Source: Thalassobaculum sp. OXR-137
Lineage (GTDB): Bacteria; Pseudomonadota; Alphaproteobacteria; Thalassobaculales; Thalassobaculaceae
Length of the DNA: 64,000 bases
Direction of reading: 5' to 3'
Assembly (NCBI RefSeq): GCF_034377285.1
Contig: NZ_CP139715.1
Span: forward strand, 2,836,001 to 2,900,000
Under the pieces are notes generated by a model. That model searched no databases and had not been told where the DNA came from. It saw only the letters and a program-made list of their open reading frames with translations. Numbering within the stretch: position 1 is the stretch's first letter; the number at the start of each line of letters is the position of its first letter. This document shows, one piece after another, positions 7,891-16,402 of this stretch. Made by a program: the position numbers and the translations under genes.

Positions 7891-8832
7891 TCACTCGGCC
7901 GCGTTGGCCTTGGCGGCGCTGTAGACCGGCATGCGCCATTCCGGATGGGCGCCGGACTTGCCGTGGCAGACGTCGAAATACATGTCCTGCAGCTTCTTGG
8001 TGATCGGGCCGACCTTGCCGGTGCCGACCGCCAGCTTGTCGATCGAGGTGATCGGCGTGACTTCCCAGGCGGTGCCGCAGAAGAACGCCTCGTCGGCGGC
8101 GACCAGCTCGGAGCGGTCCACGTCGCGCTCGACCGCCGGGGTGCCCATCTCCTCCAGGAGCTGCAGCACGGTGGTGCGGGTGATGCTCTCCAGGATGTCG
8201 CTGGAGGTATGCGGGGTGATCGGCACGCCGTCGCGGACCATGAAGAAGCACATGCCCGGACCCTCGGCGACCTTGCCGCGGCTGTTCAGCAGGATGGCGG
8301 TGTCGTAGTCGTCGGCGATCGCCTGCAGGGTGGCGAGGCGGCCGTTCTGGTAGTTGGCGTTGACCTTGGCGCGCATCGGCATGGCGTTGTCAGGCACCCG
8401 CATCCAGGAGCTGACCTGGGCGGAGATACCCTCGGTGATCTTGGCGGTGCGCGGACGCTCCTGTGCGGTGATCGACAGCTTGATCGGGCCGGTGACGTTC
8501 TGGCCGCCATGGCCGGCGACATAGGCCGTGGTCATGATGTGGACGTTCTCGCCCTGGATCCCGTTGGCGCGGATCAGCTCGATGGTCTTCTCGGTCACGT
8601 AGTCCGGCGTGATGATCTCGGCATAGCGCATGAAGCGCTGGGAGAAGACCAGGCGGTGCATGTGCTCTTCCATGCGGAACAGGTACATCTCCTGCTCGTC
8701 GGCGTTCCAGTAGCCGCGCACGCCCTCGAACACGGCGGAGCCGAACTTGAAGGCGGCGCTGTCCACATGGACCTTGCCCTCGTCCCAGGGAACGATCTTG
8801 TCATCCATGAAGCAGTATTTGGGGGTCGCCAT
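7891..8832 (-). CDS. ilvE: Branched-chain amino acid aminotransferase
   Basis: A 313-residue class IV PLP-dependent transaminase that makes or degrades leucine, isoleucine and valine by exchange with 2-oxoglutarate/glutamate in the cytoplasm. The PLP-binding lysine is Lys156 in RAKVNANYQNG. Other family features are FEGVRGY near residue 35, the GIYV-like segment replaced by TTAYVAGHGG, and the C-terminal SRTTVLQL-type phosphate-binding segment (SITRTTVLQL). The start was set at 8832 because the ATG follows AAGGACCT at a good spacing; the frame stays open upstream but has no such signal. It appears to be a single-gene unit ended by the hairpin at 7839-7864. Confidence 0.93.
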   Translation of the reverse strand: MATPKYCFMDDKIVPWDEGKVHVDSAAFKFGSAVFEGVRGYWNADEQEMYLFRMEEHMHRLVFSQRFMRYAEIITPDYVTEKTIELIRANGIQGENVHIMTTAYVAGHGGQNVTGPIKLSITAQERPRTAKITEGISAQVSSWMRVPDNAMPMRAKVNANYQNGRLATLQAIADDYDTAILLNSRGKVAEGPGMCFFMVRDGVPITPHTSSDILESITRTTVLQLLEEMGTPAVERDVDRSELVAADEAFFCGTAWEVTPITSIDKLAVGTGKVGPITKKLQDMYFDVCHGKSGAHPEWRMPVYSAAKANAAE

Positions 8833-8989
8833 GATCTGAGGTCCTTCGAGGCTGGATGCGGCCGAGTAGGTATGGGGCGATCCCAGGGAAACCCGGTTCC
8901 GGCAAAAGGGTCGATAAGGGAAACGCCAATTTATGCCCGTGTCGGACCGGCGGCAAGACGGGTCCTGCACCTGGAAAAGGCAGCGGTGC

Positions 8990-10357
8990 CTATTCTCCGC
9001 GCAGCGCGGCCATCCCCTTCTCGCGCAGCTTGTCGGCTTTTTCCGGCCCCTCGGTGAGTTCCACCAGACGCACCGTGCAGAACAGGTCGACGGTGGAGAC
9101 CGTGACGTCGTCGGCCTGAAGCCGCTTCAGCAGGTCGTCGGAACGGGTGTCGAGCTTGGCGCTGATCTGTTTCATCGCGGTGGCGATCTCCGCCTCCAGC
9201 CCGACATCGCCGGCGTACTGCTTGCACAGGCGCAGGGAAACGATCTGGTCCTCGATGGCGCGGAACCGGTCGCGGTTGCCGGTCGCGCTCTCCGGCGGTG
9301 TGTCCAGGGACTCGATCGCCGCCATCGCCTTGGGCGCGGCGCCGGACACGATGGTCTCGCGCGCCACCCGGCCGAGCTCGGCCTTCACCCGCTCGATCTG
9401 CCGGGCGACCCCGCGGCCGCCGCCGCCCGCGGCCTGGGCCTCACGCTGCAGGGTCTTCAGCTCGTTGCCGAGCGCCCGGGCGACCGCGACCGGGTCGTCC
9501 TTCTTGGTCTCCGCCGCGGCGCGCACGTCGATGATCCGGTCTTCCTGCTGGCTGGCGACCGCCTCGCCGACCTGTCCACCCATGGACTGGATCAGGTCGC
9601 CCGCCCCCTCGTCGATCAGCCGCTCGATCAGCGACGGCAGCATCGCCGGGGACTGCAGCCGGGTCATCAGCGACAGCACCAGCATCGGCAGGCCGTCGCG
9701 GTTGAGCGCCGCCGTGCGGGTCAACCCGTCGACGATCAGCATCAGATCGGCCTTGTTCACGTCGGCGATCGGCGGCGGCGGCAGCTTGCGCCGCATCTCG
9801 GTCAGCGGGGCGGCCACGGACAGGGCGGTGATGATGTCGTCGAGGGAGGCCAGCACCTCCGGCCCGCCCAGCTGTTCCTGCAGCTTGGCCGGCCCGCCCT
9901 TGATCTTGCCGCTCTCGTCCCGCAGGCCTTTCAAGACCTTATGGGCGGCGGACCAGAACGGCCGACCGGCGGCATCGACCGCCTCGGCGTCGGCCGGGTC
10001 GAGGGTCTTGAGGGTTTCCAGAACCGGAGCGAGGCCGTCGGCGCCGAGCAGGGCCTCGGTCTCGCTCCAGATCGGTTTCAGCGCGCTTCGGGGAATGCGG
10101 CCGAGCGCCTTGCGCGGGGTGTTGGGATTGTAGAGCAGGTCCTCGAACGGCCGGCAGAACAGGCGCATCGGCGTGAACCTGCGCTCCGGCCGGATCAGGC
10201 GCAGCCGTGGGCGGATCTGCGTCAGCATGGCCACGGAGGCGGCCTGCTGCGCCGGTTTCAGGCGCCGCAGCTCCAGGGCGGTGACCAGCTTCTCGAACTC
10301 GGCTTCCGGGATCTCGAAGACCTTACTCGCCATGTTGTCGAGCGGTTTGTCGTTCAT
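8990..10357 (-). CDS. Conserved hypothetical protein, second gene of an unknown pair
   Basis: A 455-residue protein with no signal peptide and no family I recognise. It is largely helical. The region around residue 230 carries a run of prolines (KLPPPPIADV), followed by leucine-rich helices (LPMLVLSLMTRLQSPAMLPS) and a glycine-rich break (AAGGGGRGVAR) ahead of another helix. The start at 10357 (MNDKPLDNMASK) was chosen because it lies 23 bases after the stop of the upstream gene at 10381-11541. The frame remains open above it, but that stretch overlaps the upstream gene. The two genes look co-transcribed and probably act together. Confidence 0.75.
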   Translation of the reverse strand: MNDKPLDNMASKVFEIPEAEFEKLVTALELRRLKPAQQAASVAMLTQIRPRLRLIRPERRFTPMRLFCRPFEDLLYNPNTPRKALGRIPRSALKPIWSETEALLGADGLAPVLETLKTLDPADAEAVDAAGRPFWSAAHKVLKGLRDESGKIKGGPAKLQEQLGGPEVLASLDDIITALSVAAPLTEMRRKLPPPPIADVNKADLMLIVDGLTRTAALNRDGLPMLVLSLMTRLQSPAMLPSLIERLIDEGAGDLIQSMGGQVGEAVASQQEDRIIDVRAAAETKKDDPVAVARALGNELKTLQREAQAAGGGGRGVARQIERVKAELGRVARETIVSGAAPKAMAAIESLDTPPESATGNRDRFRAIEDQIVSLRLCKQYAGDVGLEAEIATAMKQISAKLDTRSDDLLKRLQADDVTVSTVDLFCTVRLVELTEGPEKADKLREKGMAALRGE

Positions 10358-10380
10358 GATGTCGGTGCCTCGTGGCGGCT

Positions 10381-11541
10381 TCAGGCCTGTTCGCGCATCG
10401 CTTCGGCACGACGCCGCTCGATGCGCAGCTGCAGCTCGATATCGGTGTGGCCGGACTGCCAGTTCTGCAGCGGTTTCACGAACTTGCGCATGGCATTCTC
10501 GAGATCGCCCCAGGCCTTGCCGTTGTTGGTCTCGAGTTCTTTGGTCGGCACGAGGGGGAGCATCCGCACGATCTCTTCCAGCGCATCGCGCTGCTCGTGC
10601 ATCGCCCCATCTAGGACATCTTCCCACAATTCGATCACGTGGTCCCATCCGTCGAGCAGCCAGGAGATCCGGGTCATGCCGTCGGAGATCTCCTTGCCCA
10701 CGGTGCCCCAATTGGCCAGGGCCGCCGTCAGGTCGTTGGCGTGGTCGTCGATCTCACCGATCAGCGTCCGGCCCACATCCAGGGTCAGCAGGGCGACGTC
10801 GGCGACGAGAAAGGCGAGGCCGTCCGGGTCGGCGTTGGAGTTCTTGCCCCAGGCGGTGACGTTCATGCGGAACGCCTTGAGTCGGCTCATCAGCCGGCGC
10901 AGCCGGCATTCGTGCGGCATGGAGGCGATGCCGACCGGGGCGATCAGGTCCGACCATTTCTCGATATCGGCGTAGAGCTGTTCGGAGGAGACGCGCAGGT
11001 CGCTGGCGATGCCGGCCATGATGCCGCGGACCTTCTTCTGGCCGGCGGCGGAGGACAGCTCGACCACGGACAGCTTCACATCCGCCTTGGCCAGGGTCTT
11101 CACCACCGAGTTGACCAGATAGTAGTTGGTCAGCAGCCGTTCGTTCTCTTCCTGCTCGATCGCCTTCTCCGCGGCGTCGATGGCGTCCGGACCCGACAGG
11201 CCGGTCATCGCGATCTCATGGGCGCAGCGCCGCATGTCGCGGGGCGTCGCTGCCTTGCGGGTCTCGATCATGTCGTGGAAGGCGCGGTCGTGGACCGACA
11301 TGCGGAACACCTCGCGCACGCCGGACCAGCCGATGATGTACACGCCGCTGCCGCCGGAGAGCCCCGGGACGATGATCTCCAGGCCCCCGTTGCCGTCCGA
11401 CCGCGCCCGCGCGAAGGCCAGCATCGGCGTGGTGAACGGGACGACGACGCCGCGCTCTTCGAACGTGGCCGGCCAGTACTTGGTGTTCAAGTGTCCGGCG
11501 GCTTCCCCATCGCGCGTAGCTGAGTGCTGCAATTGGCTCAT
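10381..11541 (-). CDS. Conserved hypothetical protein, first gene of an unknown pair
   Basis: A 386-residue protein with no recognised domain. The N-terminal ~75 residues look beta-rich (PGLSGGSGVYIIGWSGVREV), and the remainder is strongly helical with many charged residues, including a coiled-coil-like stretch around residues 110-150. No signal peptide or membrane segment is seen, so it should be cytoplasmic. It directly precedes another unknown gene with only a 23-base gap, suggesting a two-gene operon. Function is unknown; the helical layout would suit a scaffold or protein-interaction role, but that is a guess. Confidence 0.78.
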   Translation of the reverse strand: MSQLQHSATRDGEAAGHLNTKYWPATFEERGVVVPFTTPMLAFARARSDGNGGLEIIVPGLSGGSGVYIIGWSGVREVFRMSVHDRAFHDMIETRKAATPRDMRRCAHEIAMTGLSGPDAIDAAEKAIEQEENERLLTNYYLVNSVVKTLAKADVKLSVVELSSAAGQKKVRGIMAGIASDLRVSSEQLYADIEKWSDLIAPVGIASMPHECRLRRLMSRLKAFRMNVTAWGKNSNADPDGLAFLVADVALLTLDVGRTLIGEIDDHANDLTAALANWGTVGKEISDGMTRISWLLDGWDHVIELWEDVLDGAMHEQRDALEEIVRMLPLVPTKELETNNGKAWGDLENAMRKFVKPLQNWQSGHTDIELQLRIERRRAEAMREQA

Positions 11542-11611
11542 CGGGTCCTTGATCCTGTTCTAGGATCGGCTGCGGTTCCTCCGAACGTCGCCGAAAAAGA
11601 ACGAACTTGCA

Positions 11612-12244
11612 TTAAGTATCATGCATCGCGCCGTTCTTGGAGGCCGGAACCCCCGCCAACAGGCGAAATCGCTTCAGGTAAAGTTCCTTTGCATCTTCCG
11701 GGCCAACCGGATCGATGGTTATCGACGTCTTAACCCGTGGCGTGCCGAAAATCTTGCGCGCCTCGGCCGGATCGAAGCCGGCAATCTGGGTCGCCTCGAA
11801 ATAGGCGGCGATCCGATCCGCCCGCTTGATCAGTTTCTCGACCGTCGCGGGAAGCTCCGCCGGCAGGCCGAAGCGGATGTGAATGGCGGCCGACAGCCGC
11901 TTGTCCACCGCCTTGTAGTCGGGGCCGATGATCGCCTTGAACGGGGTGATCATGTCGCCGATCACGTATTCCGGTCCGTCGTGCAGCAGGGCGGCGAGGC
12001 GCCACTTGCGCGCCAGGGTGTCGTCGATGCCGGTGGCGATGCGTTCGACCAGGACCGAGTGCTGGGCCACCGAATAGGCCCAGGCACCGGAGGTCTGGCC
12101 GTTCCAGCGCGCCACCCGGGACAGGCCGTGGGCGATGTCCTCGATCTCCACGTCGAAGGGGGAGGGGTCGAGCAGGTCGAGGCGGCGGCCGCTCAGCATG
12201 CGCTGCCAGGCGCGGGGCGGCTCGTCGGCACGGGTTCGGCTCAT
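11612..12244 (-). CDS. HD-domain phosphohydrolase
   Basis: A 210-residue HD-superfamily protein. Metal ligands are visible as His62 in SVAQHSVLV, the HD pair His88-Asp89 in LLHDGPEYVIGD, and Asp143 in KRADRIAAYFEAT. This spacing is like YfbR-type 5'-deoxynucleotidases, which remove phosphate from deoxynucleoside monophosphates, but the exact substrate is not certain. It is soluble and cytoplasmic. The next gene downstream in the opposite direction of numbering (12246-12590) ends 1 base before this one begins, so both minus-strand genes are almost certainly co-transcribed. Confidence 0.85.
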   Translation of the reverse strand: MSRTRADEPPRAWQRMLSGRRLDLLDPSPFDVEIEDIAHGLSRVARWNGQTSGAWAYSVAQHSVLVERIATGIDDTLARKWRLAALLHDGPEYVIGDMITPFKAIIGPDYKAVDKRLSAAIHIRFGLPAELPATVEKLIKRADRIAAYFEATQIAGFDPAEARKIFGTPRVKTSITIDPVGPEDAKELYLKRFRLLAGVPASKNGAMHDT

Positions 12245-12245
12245 G

Positions 12246-12590
12246 TCAGGATCGACTCGGTGCAGGTGGAATGGAGCGGGCGGAGCGGCGGACGGCGAGG
12301 GCCGCCAGCAGCAGGACGATCAACGGGCCGCCGCCGATCAGCCCGCGGGTGGCCCTGGCGATGTTGAGGTCGGCGACGAACTTGACGTCGTGCAGGGCCG
12401 TGCAGCGCTCCTTCGCCTCGGGGTCGCTGTAGGTGGCGGCGCAGTCGGCCTTTCCGGCGTCGCGGCTGCGCTCAACGGCCTGGCGGGTGTCCGGCCAGTC
12501 GCGCCAGGACACCAGCGCCACCCCGCCCGCCCAGAGCAGGGCGGCGGACAGCAGCACGGCAAATCCCAACACGACGACGGTCCGGTTCAT
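12246..12590 (-). CDS. Small two-helix membrane protein
   Basis: A 114-residue protein with a hydrophobic N-terminal segment (residues about 5-25), a polar central part of about 50 residues containing two Cys (DCAATYSDPEAKERCTAL), and a second membrane helix near residues 85-105. The two Cys could form a disulfide if the loop is periplasmic. Its stop lies 1 base before the start of the HD hydrolase gene on the same strand. No family is recognised. Confidence 0.65.
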   Translation of the reverse strand: MNRTVVVLGFAVLLSAALLWAGGVALVSWRDWPDTRQAVERSRDAGKADCAATYSDPEAKERCTALHDVKFVADLNIARATRGLIGGGPLIVLLLAALAVRRSARSIPPAPSRS

Positions 12591-12593
12591 CGC

Positions 12594-12617
12594 TTTCCCC
12601 TACCGGGGGAGGGGAAA
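12594..12617. repeat. Short palindrome in a divergent intergenic region
   Basis: An 8-bp perfect inverted repeat, TTTCCCCT and AGGGGAAA with an 8-base spacer, lies between divergent genes at 12590 and 12719. It could be a hairpin in the leader of the minus-strand gene or a member of a dispersed repeat family. It is too close to the start of the minus-strand gene to be a terminator of it. Confidence 0.5.
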
Positions 12618-12718
12618 GGGGGCAAGGGTCTTGCCCGCCCCTGCGCTCCCGCCCCCTTGACCGGCCGCGCGATCCGGGCGCACTTTCGTTGCCCAGCCAA
12701 CTATTCGTCGATCTTTCC

Positions 12719-13957
12719 ATGACCGCCGCCACGCAGACCGTCGAGGATACCGCCGGATCGTTCCGCGATGACATGAAGGTCATCTCGCTGATCGGCACCG
12801 CCCATTTCTTCAGCCACTTCTACATCCTACTGCTCGCCCCGCTGTTCCCGATCCTGAAGGACGCGTTCGGCGTGAGCTATGTGCAGCTCGGGCTGATCCT
12901 GACGGTGGCCAATGCGGCGACGGGGGTGAGCCAGATCCCGTTCGGCTACCTGGTCGACAAGGTCGGGGCGAAATGGATTCTGATCGGCGGTCTGGCGGCG
13001 CACGGTCTGGCCTTCGTGCTGATCGGCATCACCGGCACCTACTGGGCGATGCTGGCCTGCATGGTTCTGGCCGGCGCGGCGAACGGGGTCTATCACCCGG
13101 CCGACTACGCGATCCTGTCGGCCTCGGTGTCGGAGAAACGGATGGGGCGCGGCTTCTCGCTGCACACCTTCACCGGCTTCGCCGGTTTCGCCGCCGTGCC
13201 GATGACCATCGTGTGGCTGGCCCAGGAATTCGGCTGGCGGACCGGCGTGACCGCCTGCGGCGTCGCCGGCATGGTGGCGGCCCTGGCGCTGGTGGTGTTC
13301 GGCCGCGCGCTGAAGCACGCGCCTGGCTCCGACAAGCGCAAGAAGAAGGGCGACGACAGCAAGGCGGCGGCCGGCGGCACGTCGATCATGATGAACCCGG
13401 CCATCCTGATGTGCCTGATGTTCTTCCTGCTGCTGGCGCTGAGCTCGGGCGGCATCAACAACTTTCTGGTCTCCGCCCTGAACCGGGTGCACGGCACGCC
13501 GGTGGATTCCGCCAATCTCGGGCTGACCTTCTATCTGGTGGGCTCGTCGCTCGGCATTCTTCTGGGCGGGGTGATCGCCGACCGGACGACCAAGCACAAC
13601 CAGGTGGCGGCCTGCTGCTTCCTGGCGACGGCGGTGGCGGTGCTGATCGTCGGCCTGGTGACCCTGCCGATCTGGGCGCTGGTAACGCTGATGGCGCTGC
13701 AGGGCCTGACCCACGGCATCATCATGCCGAGCCGCGACATGATCGTGCGCTCGGTCACGCCGGCGGGGTCGATGGGCAAGGTGTTCGGCTTCGTGTCCAC
13801 CGGGTTCAGCCTGGGCGGGATCGTGGCGCCGCTGCTGTTCGGCTTCCTACTCGACCGCGGCGAGCCGGCCCTGGTGTTCTACGTGATCGCCGGATTCATG
13901 GTGGTGTCGCTGCTGACGGTGTTCACCGTCGGCGGCAAGAAGGACGCGGCGGCGTAG
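12719..13957 (+). CDS. Major facilitator superfamily transporter
   Basis: A 412-residue MFS permease with about 12 membrane helices, split by a basic loop (DKRKKKGDD, near residue 205) between the two six-helix halves. The loop GYLVDKVGAKW is the MFS motif A between helices 2 and 3. The overall sequence recalls the fosmidomycin-resistance (Fsr) type group, so it may be an exporter, but substrate cannot be called. The ATG at 12719 was chosen over an upstream TTG at 12689; neither has a strong ribosome binding site. It is monocistronic and divergent from the 12246-12590 gene. Confidence 0.88.
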   Translation: MTAATQTVEDTAGSFRDDMKVISLIGTAHFFSHFYILLLAPLFPILKDAFGVSYVQLGLILTVANAATGVSQIPFGYLVDKVGAKWILIGGLAAHGLAFVLIGITGTYWAMLACMVLAGAANGVYHPADYAILSASVSEKRMGRGFSLHTFTGFAGFAAVPMTIVWLAQEFGWRTGVTACGVAGMVAALALVVFGRALKHAPGSDKRKKKGDDSKAAAGGTSIMMNPAILMCLMFFLLLALSSGGINNFLVSALNRVHGTPVDSANLGLTFYLVGSSLGILLGGVIADRTTKHNQVAACCFLATAVAVLIVGLVTLPIWALVTLMALQGLTHGIIMPSRDMIVRSVTPAGSMGKVFGFVSTGFSLGGIVAPLLFGFLLDRGEPALVFYVIAGFMVVSLLTVFTVGGKKDAAA

Positions 13958-14023
13958 GGGCGCCATCGGAGGGGAGGCACCTGTACTCTTCTCCGTCTAG
14001 TCACGTCTTTCCGTCTTTCCGAT

Positions 14024-14131
14024 CTTCCCGGCCCTGCGCCGGGACCTAGACTTCCGCGCGATGGAGCGCAGAACGCCAATCTCCAGAGCCCCAGCGGCCC
14101 CCATCCTCGGTCCCGGCGCAGGGCCGGGAAG
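14024..14131. repeat. Long palindromic element beside the GIY-YIG gene
   Basis: Two perfect 23-bp inverted arms (14024-14046 and 14109-14131), built on the core CTTCCCGGCCCTGCGCCGGG, flank a 62-bp spacer. A related but imperfect sequence starting GATCTTCCCGGC occurs on the other side of the GIY-YIG gene at about 14538-14562. This is the shape of a REP/BIME-like dispersed palindromic repeat. It also lies downstream of the MFS gene and could end transcription from both sides. Confidence 0.75.
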
Positions 14132-14184
14132 ACGTGGGGAGAAAGGGGGAGAAGTGGGAAGCGGTGTCCTCGCCTCCCGTCCGG

Positions 14185-14484
14185 TTATGTCGGCGGCGGC
14201 CCGATGAGGTCGTAGGAGAGGTCCCGCCATTCGGGGTTCTCCTTCTCGATGAGGTCGAGCTTCCAGTCCCGCCGCCAGCGCTTCAGCCGACGCTCGCGCA
14301 GCAGGGCCTGATCCAGGGTCTCGAGCTCCTCCAGATAGACCAGCCTGGTGACGTCATATGTCGCAGTGAAACCGTCCAGCAGCTTGGCGCGATGCTGATG
14401 GATGCGGCGGGCGAGGTCGGTGGTCTGGCCGACATACAGCGTCCCGTTCCGCCGACTGGCGAGGATGTAGACCCAGGCTCTCAT
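14185..14484 (-). CDS. GIY-YIG nuclease family small protein
   Basis: A 99-residue single-domain protein of the GIY-YIG superfamily. The signature appears as VYILA about residues 5-9 and LYVGQT at 16-21, with the conserved Arg at DLARRIHQH and a conserved Glu in LRERRLKRWRR. Small proteins of this kind are common in Alphaproteobacteria, and their substrates are mostly unknown. It is flanked on both sides by sequences related to the same palindrome, which makes a link between the nuclease and the repeat worth considering. The start is at an ATG without an evident Shine-Dalgarno sequence. Confidence 0.9.
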   Translation of the reverse strand: MRAWVYILASRRNGTLYVGQTTDLARRIHQHRAKLLDGFTATYDVTRLVYLEELETLDQALLRERRLKRWRRDWKLDLIEKENPEWRDLSYDLIGPPPT

Positions 14485-14584
14485 GCCGAGCGCTATGGAA
14501 GGGCGAGGGCGGTTTTCCGGCGACTTCCTGATTTCGGATCTTCCCGGCGCGGAGGCCGCGAAGACTGGTTCGGAAGGAAGAAAC

Positions 14585-15523
14585 CTACCCCTTCTTCGCC
14601 AGGGCGGTCTCGCGGTGGATGACGTAGAGGCCGCTCGCGATCACGATGGTGCCGCCCAGGATCACCCAGATGTCCGGGATGTCGCCGAAGACCACATAGC
14701 CCCAGAACGCCGCGAAGGTGATCTGCACGTACTGGAACGGCGCCAGGGACGAGGCGGTGGCGACCTTGTAGGCGTTGATCATCAGCCATTGGGACACCCC
14801 GCCGATGGCTCCCATCGCCGCCATCCAGCCGAGCTGCTCCCAGGTCGGGGTCTGCCAGAAGAACGGCAGCATGAGCGATGTCCCCACCGTCCCCATCAGG
14901 GCCGCGTAGAACAGAATCGAGAGGGTCTCCTCGGTGCGGGTCAGCATTCGGGTGACGATGACGAAGACGGCGAAGATGAACGCCATGAAGACCATCAGCC
15001 CGTAGGCCCAGTGCACGTCCGTAAAGCCGGGCCGCACGATCACCATCACCCCGATCAGTCCGACCACCACCGCCGCCCAGCGCCGGGGGCCGACCGTCTC
15101 GCCCAGGATCGGGATCGACAGGGCGACCACGAACAGCGGGGCGACGAACCCGATCGCCACCGCGTCCGCCAGCGGGATGTAGCGGATGGCGGTGAAGAAA
15201 CTCATGGTCGCGGTCAGCAGCAGGACGCCGCGCAGCAGCGTCAGCTTCACCTGCCGAACCCGGAGCAGCGGCACCAGCCGGCGGCCCGGGAAGAACATCA
15301 GCATGAAGCCCAGGTGAAAGGCGTAGCGGCCCCAGGCGACCATCGGCACGGGCATCTCCTGGCCCAGATGCTTGGCCAGGGTGTCCATGGTGGCGAACAG
15401 CAGTTCGGCCGTCACCAGCAGCCCGATTCCCCGCACCGCGTTCTCCGACACGTCGGCAGGCCGGGTGGTGGCGGCGGGCGCGCGGTCCGGCGCCGAGGTG
15501 GGAGGCTGGGGCATGGTCGACAT
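14585..15523 (-). CDS. EamA-type (DMT superfamily) membrane transporter
   Basis: A 312-residue permease with about ten membrane helices arranged as two EamA repeats. Typical features are LLVTAELLFATMDTLAKHLG in the first helix, ADAVAIGFVAPLFV, and in the second half APFQYVQITFAAFWGYVVFG with its glycine- and aromatic-rich helices. Such proteins export metabolites such as amino acids or act on S-adenosylmethionine-like substrates; the cargo here is unknown. The start at 15523 (MSTMPQPP) was preferred because the frame upstream is compositionally noise. The N-terminal 30 residues are Pro/Ala-rich and cytosolic. It is transcribed divergently from the next gene. Confidence 0.88.
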   Translation of the reverse strand: MSTMPQPPTSAPDRAPAATTRPADVSENAVRGIGLLVTAELLFATMDTLAKHLGQEMPVPMVAWGRYAFHLGFMLMFFPGRRLVPLLRVRQVKLTLLRGVLLLTATMSFFTAIRYIPLADAVAIGFVAPLFVVALSIPILGETVGPRRWAAVVVGLIGVMVIVRPGFTDVHWAYGLMVFMAFIFAVFVIVTRMLTRTEETLSILFYAALMGTVGTSLMLPFFWQTPTWEQLGWMAAMGAIGGVSQWLMINAYKVATASSLAPFQYVQITFAAFWGYVVFGDIPDIWVILGGTIVIASGLYVIHRETALAKKG

Positions 15524-15675
15524 GGGGCGGAAAGTGACATACGGCTGCCCCATTGGGAAAGCAGGATCGCAGGCCCTTCGTCCCGCCCCCTTCACCCCGG
15601 CGGCTTGACCGGCTAGAACACCGGCGCGGGCGGGGGATTTTGAGAACCGGCAATCCCTCGGCAAGGAAGCAGCAT

Positions 15676-16395
15676 ATGAGCCTTTACGACAGCGAGCGGC
15701 GCTACCGGCGTCGGGTGTGGGGCGGCGTTATCCGCTTCGTCATCTATATCGGCGTCGTTCTGGCGGCCGCGACGGTGTCCTATGAATTCGGGGCGGAGGA
15801 CATCGAAGGCCAGCGCCGCATGCATCAGGAACAGCTCATGGAGTTCGAGCAGGCCCGCGCCGCCAGCGAGCAGGAAGCGGCGAACCTGCGGGTCGAGGTC
15901 GAGCGGGCCAAGCTTGCGGTCGACGAATGGGAGCGGCGCTACAACGCCGACGTTCCGACCGGCCCCCGGCGCGAGCTGCTGGACCTGGTCTCCGAGCGGC
16001 TGGAGGCCGGGGTCGATCCGCAGCGCATCGCCTTCCTGATCCAGTCGGCCGAGGAAAAGCGCGACTGCGAGGAGGTGGAGACCAAGCGGTTCCTCGTACG
16101 CACGCCGCTGTACAACGGTGCCAACACGTCGATCACCTTCGCCAACGACGCGGTCGCGGTGACCGGCAGCGGCGAGTCCGAGGTGACCGGAGCCGGCCTG
16201 CCGCAATCCTGGTACGATCCGCACAAGCCGGTCACCCTGGTCTTCACCCGCATCGACGGGCAGAAGACCGAGGTCTCCGGCACCCTGCCGTTGCAGCAAT
16301 CCGTCGTGCATGACGGGGTCGAGCATCATTTCCTGGTGAAGCCGGGCGCGCGCGGCTTCGCGCAGGTGGCGGCCGAGCGCTGCACCTATCCGTGA
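15676..16395 (+). CDS. Membrane-anchored coiled-coil protein
   Basis: A 239-residue protein with one N-terminal membrane helix (residues about 18-35), followed by a long coiled coil (about 45-90, rich in Glu, Gln, Arg) and a C-terminal beta-rich domain with a pair of Cys. The topology suggests a periplasmic body tethered to the inner membrane. AAGGAAG lies 7 bases before the ATG and supports this start. It is followed by an MFS gene after 7 bases, so the two are probably co-transcribed. Conserved but uncharacterised as far as I can tell. Confidence 0.8.
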   Translation: MSLYDSERRYRRRVWGGVIRFVIYIGVVLAAATVSYEFGAEDIEGQRRMHQEQLMEFEQARAASEQEAANLRVEVERAKLAVDEWERRYNADVPTGPRRELLDLVSERLEAGVDPQRIAFLIQSAEEKRDCEEVETKRFLVRTPLYNGANTSITFANDAVAVTGSGESEVTGAGLPQSWYDPHKPVTLVFTRIDGQKTEVSGTLPLQQSVVHDGVEHHFLVKPGARGFAQVAAERCTYP

Positions 16396-16402
16396 GCCCG
16401 CC

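Noticed and set aside
8933-10975. Very long open frame on the plus strand (680 codons)
   Set aside because: It lies antisense to two well-supported minus-strand genes (8990-10357 and 10381-11541), has the Gly/Arg/Asp-rich composition of a GC-rich shadow, and has no domain or ribosome site.
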